Below are positions 30,339 to 38,037 of a stretch of DNA of 38,057 nt, one piece after another. The stretch lies in assembly GCA_963594655.1 (NCBI GenBank), contig CAVBFD010000019.1, positions 1 through 38,057 of the forward strand, given 5' to 3'. Position numbers and translations under genes: made by a program. This DNA comes from Colivivens sp963594655 (lineage in GTDB: Bacteria > Bacteroidota > Bacteroidia > Bacteroidales > Bacteroidaceae). Each line of letters starts with the position of its first letter. The stretch's first letter is position 1. The notes beneath the pieces were generated by a model. That model saw only the letters and a program-made list of their open reading frames with translations. It was not told the origin of the DNA and made no database searches.

Positions 30339-30666
30339 CACATCCTGAACAGTCCGCCCCAATAGGCGGATTTGTCTTTATCACCCCTACCGTCACCTCG
30401 TCCACAAGGCGGCACTCCCGGATGACCGCCCGGGCAATCCTTCCGCACACATGCTCGATGAGCCGGGACGGGATGTCCATCTCACGGCGCACAATATCAT
30501 AGACCTCCGCATAGTTGACCGTGTCGTTCAGGTCGTCCGAAAAGGTGGAGTTCTCCTCCCCCACCTCCATACGGATGTTGACCGTGTACCACTGCCCCAC
30601 CGTCTTCTCCTGCGCCAGTACCCCGTGATAGGCGTAAAGCCTTATGTTCTCCAGCACTATCCGCAT
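30313..30666 (-). CDS. folB: Dihydroneopterin aldolase
   Basis: Splits 7,8-dihydroneopterin to 6-hydroxymethyl-dihydropterin and glycolaldehyde in folate synthesis. The start at 30666 (MRIVLENIRLYAYHGVLAQE) is chosen; the longer frame to 30810 lies in the nrdJ coding region. Residues IRLYAYHGVLAQEK and NYAEVYDIV correspond to the pterin-binding strand and the catalytic helix; IKTNPPI holds the lysine. The 117-residue length is typical. It overlaps the end of nrdJ by 10 bp, so it is probably co-transcribed with nrdJ and dnaA. A bidirectional terminator ends it. Confidence 0.92.
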   Translation of the reverse strand: MRIVLENIRLYAYHGVLAQEKTVGQWYTVNIRMEVGEENSTFSDDLNDTVNYAEVYDIVRREMDIPSRLIEHVCGRIARAVIRECRLVDEVTVGVIKTNPPIGADCSGCGVELTLKR

Positions 30667-33200
30667 CGCGAGTGTCCACAGTTGGTGCAGATAAGGCAGC
30701 CCTCCTGGTAGACCAGAGTCTCCTGTCCGCAGTTGGGACACTTCTGTCCGGTCACCTTCGTTCCGTCCTGCACATATTTCTTCAGCGCGCGTTCCACACC
30801 GTTTTTCCACGTGTTGATACTCTCGCTCTCCAGTTGCAGCGAACCCACCAGTTTTATCACGTTGGTCAGCGGCATACGGTAACGCAGCACCCCACTTATC
30901 AGTTTGGCGTAGTTCCAGTACTCCTTGTTGAACTTCTCGTTCAGTCCCTCGATGGTCGTCTTGTAGCCTCGCCTGTTCTCAAACTGGAAGTCGTAGCGTT
31001 TGTTGCCGTCCTCGTCCACGTTCTTGATGATGTGTCCCTTCGACACCGTTTTCGGCAGCGCGATTCCGTCCTCGTCGTCAAGCACACCCGTGAATATCTC
31101 GTACGGATAGTTGTCAAGCAGTCCCACGAACGCCACCCACTTCTCCTTGTTGTTCTGGAAACGCACCACGTCGCACTCCAGACTGCGCGGACGCACCTCC
31201 GTGATCTGTGGAGGAGCCATCACTCCCGCCGGAGCCTTCTTCTCGTCCTTCTTGGCACTCACAAGCACACCGCTCCGGCTACCGTCACGATACACGGTAC
31301 AGCCCTTGCAGCCGCACTTCCACGCCTCCATATAGAGTTGGTTCACCAGCTCCTCGCTCACGTTCGACGGCAGGTTGATGGTGACACTTATCGAATGGTC
31401 CACCCACTTCTGTATCGCCCCCTGCATCTTCACCTTCTCCAGCCAGTCGATGTCGTTGGCCGTGGCCTTGTAATAAGGCGACCGCTGCACGAGCGCGTCA
31501 ATCTCCTCCTGGGTGTACCTCTTGTCGCAGTCGATGTTGTTGACCTTCATCCATGTGAGGAACTTGGGATGGTATACTATATACTCCTCGAACGAGTCGC
31601 CCGTATCGTCCACATAGTCCACATGCGCGTTCGGGTCGTTCGGGTTCACCTTCCGTCTGCGCTTGTACACAGGCATGAACACAGGCTCGATGCCCGAGGT
31701 GGTCTGGGTCATCAGACTGGTGGTGCCTGTGGGCGCGATGGTGAGACAGGCGATGTTGCGCCGGCCATACTTCACCATGTCGTCATAGAGCTGCGGGTCT
31801 ACCTTCTTTATACGGTTGACGAACGGATTGTCCTTCTCTCTCCGGGCATCGTACACACTGAACGCCCCACGCTCCTCCGCCATCCGCACCGAACTGCGGT
31901 AAGCCTCCACCGCCAGAGTCTTGTGTACCTCCGACGAGAAGTAAGTGGCCTCGGGAGTGCCGTAAGTCAGTCCGAGCGCGGCGATCATGTCGCCCTCCGC
32001 CGTTATCCCCACTCCTGTGCGGCGGCCCTGGCTCGTCTTGCTGTATATCTTCTCCCACAAGTGCCGCTCACTGCCCTTCACCTCGTCGCTCTCCGGGTCG
32101 TGTTCAATCTTTTCCTGGATCAGTCTTATCTTCTCCAGTTCGAGGTCAATGATGTCATCCATTATACGCTGCGCGTACCCCACATATTCACGGAACTTGG
32201 CGTAGTTGAACGAAGCCTCCTTCGTGAACGGATTGTCCACAAACGAGTAGAGGTTGATTGCCAGCAGACGGCAACTGTCGTACGGACAGAGGGGAATCTC
32301 CCCACACGGATTGGTGGATATTGTGCGGTAGCCCAAGTCGGCGTAACAGTCAGGCACGCTCTCCCTTATGATAGTGTCCCAGAACAGCACGCCCGGCTCC
32401 GCGCTCTTCCACGCGTTGTGTACAATCTTCTTCCACAGCGCGCCGGCGTCGACCTCCTTGGTCACCGTCGGGTGGTCCGAATCGACAGGGTACTGCTGCA
32501 CGAACGCCTGTCCGTTGGCTGCGGCTTCCATGAAGTCGTCGGTGACACGCACACTCACATTGGCGCCCGTCACCTTTCCCTCCGTCATCTTGGCGTCGAT
32601 GAAAGCCTCCGAGTCGGGATGTTTGATCGACACGGACAGCATCAGGGCCCCGCGCCGTCCCTCCTGCGCCACCTCACGTGTGGAGTTGCTGTACCTCTCC
32701 ATGAAAGGCACGATACCCGTACTGGTGAGCGCGGAGTTCTTCACCGGAGTCCCTTTCGGGCGGAGGTGCGAGAGGTCGTGTCCCACCCCGCCGCGGCGTT
32801 TCATCAACTGCACCTGCTCCTCGTCAATCTTTATGATGGCGCCGTAGCTGTCCGCGTTGCCGTCGAGACCTATGACGAAACAGTTGCTGAGCGAAGCCAC
32901 CTGGTAGGTGTTGCCTATCCCGGTCATCGGGCTTCCTGCCGGAACGATGTAACGGAAATGGTCGAGCAGGCCGAATATCTCCCGCGCCGACATCGGGTTC
33001 TTGTATTTACCCTCAATACGGGCTATCTCGTTGGCTATACGCCAGTGCATGTCGGTCGGTGAACATTCATAGATATTACCGAACGAGTCCTTCATCGCAT
33101 ACTTGTTCACCCACACGCGGGCAGCCAGTTCGTCGCCGTCGAAATAGTCCAACGAGGCCTTGAACGCCTCATCATACGTGAATGTCTGTTTTGTCTCCAT
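30657..33200 (-). CDS. nrdJ: Adenosylcobalamin-dependent ribonucleotide reductase (class II, NrdJ)
   Basis: Reduces ribonucleotides to deoxyribonucleotides using adenosylcobalamin as radical source. The substrate-binding loop ends with STNPCGEIPLCPYDS (NPCGE at 297-301), and the redox Cys107 lies in SLSNCFV. KRRGGVGHDLSHLRP (134-148) is the conserved active-site loop. The C-terminus has a zinc-ribbon-like CPNCGQ and CTNCGHSRCG that carries the redox-active Cys. Length is 847 residues. It starts 23 bp after dnaA, leaving no room for a B12 riboswitch. Such class II enzymes work without oxygen control, which fits an anaerobic or microaerophilic gut bacterium. Confidence 0.95.
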   Translation of the reverse strand: METKQTFTYDEAFKASLDYFDGDELAARVWVNKYAMKDSFGNIYECSPTDMHWRIANEIARIEGKYKNPMSAREIFGLLDHFRYIVPAGSPMTGIGNTYQVASLSNCFVIGLDGNADSYGAIIKIDEEQVQLMKRRGGVGHDLSHLRPKGTPVKNSALTSTGIVPFMERYSNSTREVAQEGRRGALMLSVSIKHPDSEAFIDAKMTEGKVTGANVSVRVTDDFMEAAANGQAFVQQYPVDSDHPTVTKEVDAGALWKKIVHNAWKSAEPGVLFWDTIIRESVPDCYADLGYRTISTNPCGEIPLCPYDSCRLLAINLYSFVDNPFTKEASFNYAKFREYVGYAQRIMDDIIDLELEKIRLIQEKIEHDPESDEVKGSERHLWEKIYSKTSQGRRTGVGITAEGDMIAALGLTYGTPEATYFSSEVHKTLAVEAYRSSVRMAEERGAFSVYDARREKDNPFVNRIKKVDPQLYDDMVKYGRRNIACLTIAPTGTTSLMTQTTSGIEPVFMPVYKRRRKVNPNDPNAHVDYVDDTGDSFEEYIVYHPKFLTWMKVNNIDCDKRYTQEEIDALVQRSPYYKATANDIDWLEKVKMQGAIQKWVDHSISVTINLPSNVSEELVNQLYMEAWKCGCKGCTVYRDGSRSGVLVSAKKDEKKAPAGVMAPPQITEVRPRSLECDVVRFQNNKEKWVAFVGLLDNYPYEIFTGVLDDEDGIALPKTVSKGHIIKNVDEDGNKRYDFQFENRRGYKTTIEGLNEKFNKEYWNYAKLISGVLRYRMPLTNVIKLVGSLQLESESINTWKNGVERALKKYVQDGTKVTGQKCPNCGQETLVYQEGCLICTNCGHSRCG

Positions 33201-33223
33201 CTTGCTTTCTGATAGCCATCCGT

Positions 33224-34630
33224 TTATCTGTTACGTTTGATTTCGTCCTCCAGTTCCTCCATCTCCCTGCGGAAGGGTTCGTCGACCTCAAGCAGTTCCT
33301 TCACGTGCCTGATGCCGTGCAGGATGGTGGCGTGGGTGCGCCCTCCGAGGTTCTCCCCTATCTGCCGGTCGGACACGTCCGTCAGCTTACTTGCCAGATA
33401 AGCCGTCATCTGACGGATCTGGTTGACCGGTTGCCGGCGGCTCTGGGAGCAGAGTTCCGTCTCACTGATGTTGTAGTGCCTGCACACCATGTTTTTTATC
33501 TCGTCGATACTCAGCGGCGCGTTGTCCACCTTGATGAAGCGGGGCAGCACCATGTCCGCCAGTTTCATGGTCACGTCACACTTGTAGACCACCGAATAGG
33601 CCATAAGTGAGTTGATGATGCCCTCGAGGTCTCTGACACTGCCGTTAACCTTCTCCGCGATATAACTGACCACATTGGCGGGTATCGGGAGCGACTCCTG
33701 CTTCACCTTATGGTCGAGGATGTCCTTGCAGAGCTGTTTCGTGGGCCGTTCAATCTCCGCCTGCAGTCCCCACTTGAAGCGAGTGAGCAGACGGTCCTCC
33801 AAGCCCTGTATGGCGATGGGCGGACGGTCGGCGGTCAGTATGATCTGCTTGTTGTTGAGGTGCAGGTGGTTGAATATATGGAAGAAGGTGTTCTGGGTCT
33901 TTGACAGCCCGGCGAACTCCTGTATGTCGTCAATGACAAGCGCGTCGATTGTCTGGTAGAAATTGATGAAGTCATTGACCTTGTTCTGGCGCACTGCGTT
34001 GGTGTACTGCACCTGGAACAGGTGCGCGGATATGTAGAGTACGCGCAGTGTCGGGTGCTGCTCCTTTATCCCCCATCCGATGGCGTTCACGAGGTGGGTC
34101 TTGCCGCAGCCCGAAGGGCCGTAGATGAACAGGGGGTTGAAGGTCTTGGCGGGGTTCTTCGCAATCGCCATTCCCACACTGCGGGCCAGACGGTTGCTGT
34201 CGCCCTCGATGTAGTTGTCGAAGGTGTAGCTCTCCTTGAGTTGTGAGTCGAGGTCGCTCGCCGCGTCCGACTGGGCTATGGTGTCGGGAATCTCGTTCGC
34301 CCTTGTGGCCGCTCCGCGCGTTCCGCCGGCGGCTCCGGCGTTTGCTGACGGTTCCTCAACGTCGTTTCCGCCACTGCCCACCTCCTTGATGGAGTAGCAC
34401 AGGCGCACCCCTTTTCCGAACACACGTGTGATAACCTTATATATAAGGTCGATATAGTTCGACTCCAGATACTCGCACACGAACTGGCTCGGCACCGCAA
34501 TCATCAGCTGGTTGTCCTTGAAGGACACCGGCCCGATGCACTCGAACCATGTCTCGTACTGTTTCCGGGATATATTGTCGCGTATTATCTTGACACACTC
34601 CTCCCACATTTCTTTCAACTCGTTAGTCAT
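33224..34630 (-). CDS. dnaA: Chromosomal replication initiator DnaA
   Basis: ATP-dependent initiator that opens the origin. Domain I is at 1-80, followed by a Gly/Ala-rich linker (about 86-110). The AAA+ domain has Walker A GPSGCGKTHL (171-180) and Walker B LVIDDIQ (231-237). The DNA-binding domain IV ends with SDRQIGENLGGRTHATILHG, the DnaA signature. Length 468 is normal. A promoter lies at 34671-34701 and a 354-bp dyad-rich region lies upstream. nrdJ follows by 23 bp, so dnaA is probably the first gene of a dnaA-nrdJ-folB transcript. Confidence 0.97.
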   Translation of the reverse strand: MTNELKEMWEECVKIIRDNISRKQYETWFECIGPVSFKDNQLMIAVPSQFVCEYLESNYIDLIYKVITRVFGKGVRLCYSIKEVGSGGNDVEEPSANAGAAGGTRGAATRANEIPDTIAQSDAASDLDSQLKESYTFDNYIEGDSNRLARSVGMAIAKNPAKTFNPLFIYGPSGCGKTHLVNAIGWGIKEQHPTLRVLYISAHLFQVQYTNAVRQNKVNDFINFYQTIDALVIDDIQEFAGLSKTQNTFFHIFNHLHLNNKQIILTADRPPIAIQGLEDRLLTRFKWGLQAEIERPTKQLCKDILDHKVKQESLPIPANVVSYIAEKVNGSVRDLEGIINSLMAYSVVYKCDVTMKLADMVLPRFIKVDNAPLSIDEIKNMVCRHYNISETELCSQSRRQPVNQIRQMTAYLASKLTDVSDRQIGENLGGRTHATILHGIRHVKELLEVDEPFRREMEELEDEIKRNR

Positions 34631-34670
34631 TGCCTTCGTTAGCTTTCTTACATTTTAATTTCTTACGATG

Positions 34671-34701
34671 CAAAGTTACGTCCTTTTTTTGGTTCGTCAA
34701 A
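34671..34701 (-). promoter_or_regulatory. Promoter of dnaA
   Basis: On the minus strand TTTG (34701-34698), 19-bp spacer, TAACTTTG (34678-34671). This gives a leader of about 35 nt to the dnaA start. Confidence 0.65.
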
Positions 34702-34754
34702 ATGGGCGGTCCGGGGGTCATTTACCGTCCGCCGGGCATAACGTTTTTGACTTC

Positions 34755-34780
34755 AAACGGTTACACATTTGTAAACGTTT
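34755..34780. repeat. 26-bp dyad upstream of dnaA
   Basis: Arms AAACGgTTACA and TGTAAaCGTTT, 11 bp each with one mismatch and a 4-base centre. It lies 54 bp upstream of the -33 box of dnaA. The symmetry suggests a protein site; no protein can be named. Confidence 0.5.
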
Positions 34781-34870
34781 CCGCATGTTTTTCCGCCCTA
34801 AAAACCGCATCCGTTTGCCATTCAACCGCTTACTTTTTCTTTAGCGTTTGAAACCTCGGGGTTGAGTATT

Positions 34871-34912
34871 GTAAAGAGTTGTCCGTAGTCCGTTGATAAT
34901 TCAACACTTTAC
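34871..34912. repeat. Paired dyads with mutually exclusive pairing upstream of dnaA
   Basis: Outer arms GTAAAGAGTTG and CAACACTTTAC (one mismatch), 20-base loop; inside, GTTGA-TAAT-TCAAC (34892-34905) uses part of the right arm. The two pairings cannot form together. Confidence 0.45.
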
Positions 34913-34984
34913 CCCAGACACGCTGAACCGCCCACTCGCGGCGGCTCTATTTACGAATAATTTAAATAGAACAAATTTCGGTTT

Positions 34985-35890
34985 CTACTTCTTCTTTGAG
35001 CCGAACACGGAGAAATGCACATAGCGGGAGGGGTTCAGCCGCAGGTCCTCAAGCAACATCGAGGCGTTGCAGACAGCCGAGTCGAGATGGGTGTAGATCG
35101 CGTCGTCGCCCAGGAAACGGCCGAGTGAACTGTGCGGATTGTTGAGCCGGTTGGTGAACAGCCGCAGTTCCTCCATGGTGGCGTTGGCGTTGGCGAGTGT
35201 GGTGTTGGCGTTGGCCGCGATGCCGGCTATGTCCACCGCCTTCAGGTTCTCCGTGGTCTGCTCAAGGTTCGTACACACCACCGTGGCGTGGCGCACAAGC
35301 TGCGGTATCTCGTTGCCGATCAGGGCATTGACACCCTCCGAGGAAGTCTTCAGGTTGGAGGTCATGGCCTCAAGGTTATGGATTGAAGCCAGCAGGGCCG
35401 GGTCGTTGGTCAGAGTGTTGACCGCCGTGAGGATGGAGTCGATCTTGGGAATCATCACCGCCACCTGCGGAATCAACTGTCCCACGGAAGCCATGAGGTC
35501 GTCGTCCCCCGCACCGGTGATGGTGTCGCCCCGGGCAATCAGTTTGTCGGGGTCCGTTCCAAGGGTTATGTTGAGCTTTGGCGACCCGAGCATACTCTTG
35601 GATATGGAGGCGGAACTGTTCACAGGCAGTACAAACCCCTCATCGAGTTCCACAGCCACCGTCAGGGTCTGTTTCCGCGCGTTGTACGTGATGTCCTTCA
35701 CCATACCTATGTTCATGCCGTTGGCAATGACATCGCCCGACTTCATGAGTCCCCCCACATTGTCCATCTCCACGTAATACACGTTGTCGGAACTTGTCAG
35801 TTTCAGTCCTTTGAGGAAATTGATGCCGAGATACACCAGCACCAACGCCAGTATCATGGTCAACGCTATCTTAATCTCTTTTGATTTCAT
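34985..35890 (-). CDS. MCE (MlaD-like) family protein
   Basis: A membrane-anchored lipid-binding protein of the MCE type. Residues 7-27 are one transmembrane helix near the N-terminus (KIALTMILALVLVYLGINF). An MCE domain follows at about 37-115 (YYVEMDNVGGLMKSGDVIANG and MVKDITYNARKQTLTVAVELD). The C-terminal 180 residues are helical and rich in Asn/Thr (for example TTLANANATMEEL), as in other MCE proteins where they form a channel. It ends with FSVFGSKKK. It may be the substrate-binding partner of the MlaE/MlaF pair at 20613-22138, which sits 13 kb away. The gene follows the amidase gene by 12 bp and is probably co-transcribed with it. Confidence 0.9.
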   Translation of the reverse strand: MKSKEIKIALTMILALVLVYLGINFLKGLKLTSSDNVYYVEMDNVGGLMKSGDVIANGMNIGMVKDITYNARKQTLTVAVELDEGFVLPVNSSASISKSMLGSPKLNITLGTDPDKLIARGDTITGAGDDDLMASVGQLIPQVAVMIPKIDSILTAVNTLTNDPALLASIHNLEAMTSNLKTSSEGVNALIGNEIPQLVRHATVVCTNLEQTTENLKAVDIAGIAANANTTLANANATMEELRLFTNRLNNPHSSLGRFLGDDAIYTHLDSAVCNASMLLEDLRLNPSRYVHFSVFGSKKK

Positions 35891-35902
35891 GTCCTGTCTT
35901 GT

Positions 35903-37105
35903 TTATTTTTTGTTTTTCCATTCGTTTATCGCCTCGTTCGTGTCCATCTTCACTCCACCCCGGAACGCCACTATGAACGCGTCGGGGAACGCGTCGGCTA
36001 TCTGCCGTTTGAGTTTGAGGATTTCCTTGTAGTCGGTGGTGGACCCGTAGGTGTACTTATACACGCCCCCTTCCTTGAACGACTCCGTTTCAAGTCCCTT
36101 GAAATGGGCGCTGCCGGGAATCAGGTTCTTCTTGGAAGTCAGAATCTGTATCTTGAACACCGGGGCTGTGTCTGCCGCCACCTGGGCCGCCGGAGCCGCC
36201 ACTTCCGTATGCGCCGCAGGGGTTTCCTGTTCCTGCACCGTTTCGGTGGGTTCCGTTTCCTCCGCCTCTTCCGGTTCTTCGGGTTCCACAGGGACGTTTA
36301 TCTTCTCCAGTTTCGACATACGTCCGGTGTGCATGGTCTTGTACCTGGAAATGGCGTTGTAGATACACTGGGCCATAACAGTCCTGCCCCCGTCGCTCAT
36401 GAGGAAACGCTCCTCCGCCGGAGTGGATATGAACCCCACCTCCAGGAGTACCGAAGGCATGTAGGTGAGCCTCAGCACCGCCAGGTTAGCCTGCAGCACG
36501 CCCATGTCCCTGCGCCCTCCGCTCCTCACCATCTCCTCCTGTGCCAGTTTCGCGAAGTTCACGCTCTCCTTCATGTCGCGGTCCTGCATCAGCTCGAACA
36601 TAATCTCGCTCTCGGGCGAATTGGGGTTCATGAAACTGTATTTCTGCTCACCGTCGGCCTCAAACTGTATCACCGAGTTCTCACGTTTCTCCACCTCCAG
36701 ATTGGTGGCGGCGGTACGCAGAGTCAGCGTGTACGACTGCACTCCCATCGGTTGCCTTCCCTGACTACGCTCCACGGCGTTGGTGTGGATACTCACGAAC
36801 AGGTCCGCCTTGGCCTTGTTGGCTATGTTGGCGCGCTCGTCGAGTTTCACGAACACGTCACGGTCTCTGGTGTACAGCACCTTCACGTCCGGACAGTTCT
36901 GCTTGAGCAACTGTCCCACTTTCAGCGCGATGGCCAGGTTTATGTCTTTCTCGCGGTTGGACGCCGGCCGTCCCACCGCCCCCGCGTCGTGTCCTCCGTG
37001 TCCGGCGTCAAGGCAAACCAGAAATTCCTTGTTCTGCGCCCTCAGCGCGTTTCCCTGAACCGACACCAGCAACAGGACACAGACTATCGTCAATACTTGT
37101 CTCAT
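35903..37105 (-). CDS. N-acetylmuramoyl-L-alanine amidase (Amidase_3) with SPOR-like tail
   Basis: A cell-wall hydrolase that cuts the MurNAc-L-Ala bond and helps separate daughter cells. Signal MRQVLTIVCVLLLVSVQGNA. Zinc ligands of the AmiC type are His36 (LDAGHGGHD), Glu52 (REKDINLA) and His107 (SIHTNA); the catalytic Glu is in VLLEVGFIS near residue 220. A Pro/Glu/Ala-rich linker (about 272-320) follows, and the last 80 residues (FKIQILTSKK, then YKYTYGSTTDYKEILKLKR) look like a SPOR domain that binds denuded glycan at the septum. A -7 element lies at 37130-37137. mlaD follows by 12 bp. Confidence 0.92.
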   Translation of the reverse strand: MRQVLTIVCVLLLVSVQGNALRAQNKEFLVCLDAGHGGHDAGAVGRPASNREKDINLAIALKVGQLLKQNCPDVKVLYTRDRDVFVKLDERANIANKAKADLFVSIHTNAVERSQGRQPMGVQSYTLTLRTAATNLEVEKRENSVIQFEADGEQKYSFMNPNSPESEIMFELMQDRDMKESVNFAKLAQEEMVRSGGRRDMGVLQANLAVLRLTYMPSVLLEVGFISTPAEERFLMSDGGRTVMAQCIYNAISRYKTMHTGRMSKLEKINVPVEPEEPEEAEETEPTETVQEQETPAAHTEVAAPAAQVAADTAPVFKIQILTSKKNLIPGSAHFKGLETESFKEGGVYKYTYGSTTDYKEILKLKRQIADAFPDAFIVAFRGGVKMDTNEAINEWKNKK

Positions 37106-37129
37106 TCGATTTAAGCGTTATCACGTGCA

Positions 37130-37137
37130 AAGGTACA
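37130..37137 (-). promoter_or_regulatory. Putative -7 element of the amidase gene
   Basis: Minus strand TACCTTTG matches TAnnTTTG, 24 bp before the ATG. No clean -33 TTG. Confidence 0.4.
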
Positions 37138-37270
37138 AAAAATCCGCGAGACAGAGACATTCTTTTGAAGGGAAATAGGGATTGATCTGGAGAATGTAAC
37201 AGTCCAGCGGCTCTTGCTTTTGGTTCTTCCGCTTTTTCGGTTTCACCCTGAGTGCCGCAAGGTGCGCCGT

Positions 37271-37435
37271 CTACGTGTCATGTGTCATGTGTCATGTGTC
37301 ATGTGTCATTTTGGATTTCGGGGGCGGATGCGCTCTAATATACATTATATATAAATATTTATTAATAAGGTACGTGAGGGAAATTCATTTTTGATTTTTG
37401 AAAATGACACATGACACATGACACATGACACGTAG
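37271..37435. repeat. Long inverted repeat made of 7-bp units
   Basis: Left arm: CTAC, then five tandem copies of GTGTCAT (37275-37309), then TTT. Right arm: AAA, four tandem copies of ATGACAC (37404-37431), then GTAG. The arms are reverse complements with one unit more on the left. They enclose an 88-base AT-rich loop. A fold-back of 28-35 bp is possible and could slip by 7-bp steps. Confidence 0.85.
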
Positions 37436-37548
37436 GCCGCACAGCCGACCGTCTGGAAACGGTGCGTGCAACGCGTTGGAACTGTGAGCGTTATGCACTT
37501 TATTTTATTTTGACGCGGAAAACACACACTCCACTGCCTCTTTTGTCG

Positions 37549-37556
37549 TAACTTTG
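37549..37556 (+). promoter_or_regulatory. Putative -7 element for the 48-codon ORF
   Basis: TAACTTTG on the plus strand, exact consensus, about 195 bp before the ATG. No -33 TTG at the expected distance. It would give a long leader with hairpins. Confidence 0.4.
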
Positions 37557-37570
37557 CGGCGGCTAAGACG

Positions 37571-37640
37571 GGAAACCCCGTGAGACCTTGGAAAAATATC
37601 CCGAAGACGTTCGGGAAAAATCCCGGAGACGCTCGGGAAA
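37571..37640 (+). other. Stem-loop-rich leader before the 48-codon ORF
   Basis: Three stems in order: ACGGG-aaac-CCCGT; CCCGAA-gacg-TTCGGG; and a weaker CCCGG...CTCGGG. The last two sit in two imperfect tandem copies of about 24 bp (ATCCCGAAGACGTTCGGGAA and ATCCCGGAGACGCTCGGGAA). They could be a structured RNA or terminator-like elements; the function is unknown. Confidence 0.4.
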
Positions 37641-37750
37641 ACAGAGGCTCTGCGCGCGGTCTCTGACGGAGGGCGGAATAAAAAAAACAAGAAACGCTTT
37701 GCGGTTACAGAACAAAATCGTAAATTTCCAAACAATTAAAAGACAAGGCT

Positions 37751-37897
37751 ATGGCAAAAACTTTGGAGACAATGATAGTGAAAGACCCTTCTCCACGTGT
37801 TGTCGCAATGCTTGAGAGAATGAGAGTCCATAAAGTTACGCAACTGGAAAAGATGCGCAACCTGAGAAGCTACGACTACGAAATAAGGGTCAAATGA
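37751..37897 (+). CDS. 48-residue hypothetical protein
   Basis: A small ORF (ATG 37751, TGA 37895-37897) of 48 residues, basic and helix-prone. It starts MAKTLETMIVKDPSPRVVAM and contains MLERMRVHKV and MRNLRSYDYEIRVK. I do not recognise a family. The composition (several Met, Arg, Lys, Glu; no Cys) is protein-like rather than random, and it may be a small DNA- or protein-binding adaptor or an antitoxin-like fragment; none of these is shown. A -7 element and hairpins lie upstream. Whatever gene follows is outside the window. Confidence 0.5.
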   Translation: MAKTLETMIVKDPSPRVVAMLERMRVHKVTQLEKMRNLRSYDYEIRVK

Positions 37898-37974
37898 ATG
37901 GTTCATCCGCTTTTCGAGTTGGTAAGACTGCGTAATCGTAACAATTCAGTTCACAACGCGTGGCACTCCGAGTG

Positions 37975-38037
37975 AAACCTCGGGCTGAAAGCCCATAAAG
38001 CTCCTAGCCCAGGGCAAGCGTAGCGACACCCTGGGTA
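37975..38037. repeat. Structured dispersed-type repeat at the right edge
   Basis: Two hairpins in a row: GGGCT-gaa-AGCCC (37982-37994) and CCCAGGG...CCCTGGG (38008-38014 with 38029-38035), 14-base loop AGCGTAGCG-like. The wording CTCGGGCTGAAAGCCC followed by AGCCCAGGGCAAGCGTAGCG resembles a repeat I recall seeing dispersed in genomes of Bacteroidetes and other phyla; I cannot confirm this. No ORF is assigned to it. Confidence 0.5.

Larger units (their letters stand above)
34631..34984. other. Intergenic region upstream of dnaA, with dyads
   Basis: This 354-bp gap holds no gene I can support. It contains the dnaA promoter near 34671-34701, a 26-bp imperfect dyad at 34755-34780, a pair of arms at 34871-34881 and 34902-34912, a nested GTTGA/TCAAC hairpin, and an AT-rich 8-bp inverted repeat (34946-34953 with 34963-34970) just downstream of mlaD. 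No perfect TTATCCACA box was seen. It could hold dnaA control sites; an origin role is not shown. Confidence 0.5.
37106..37750. other. Long intergenic region with inverted repeat and leader hairpins
   Basis: This 645-bp gap holds no gene that I can support. It contains the -7 element of the amidase, a long inverted repeat of 7-bp units (37271-37435), a TAACTTTG element on the plus strand (37549-37556) and three short hairpins before the 48-codon ORF at 37751. Within the repeat loop the sequence is AT-rich (TATATATAAATATTTATTAATA-like). Confidence 0.55.

Noticed and set aside
30667..30810. Longer start for FolB
   Set aside because: This stretch is nrdJ coding sequence in another frame; FolB proteins begin directly at the MRIVLENIRLYAYHG part.
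30672..33062. Very long open frame on the plus strand across nrdJ (about 800 codons)
   Set aside because: It lies fully antisense to nrdJ, which has all expected motifs. Its predicted protein is rich in His, Arg, Leu and Val, as is typical of reverse-strand frames in a GC-rich gene, and shows no domain.
33201..33223. Cobalamin riboswitch in front of nrdJ
   Set aside because: Only 23 bp separate dnaA and nrdJ, far too short for the riboswitch.
34631..34984. Chromosomal origin of replication
   Set aside because: No perfect DnaA box TTATCCACA and no cluster of near matches was found. In Bacteroidetes the origin is not always next to dnaA. Dyads alone are not enough.
37271..37435. CRISPR array
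   Set aside because: Repeats are 7 bp, directly adjacent with no spacers, and in opposite orientation in two blocks; no cas genes are present.
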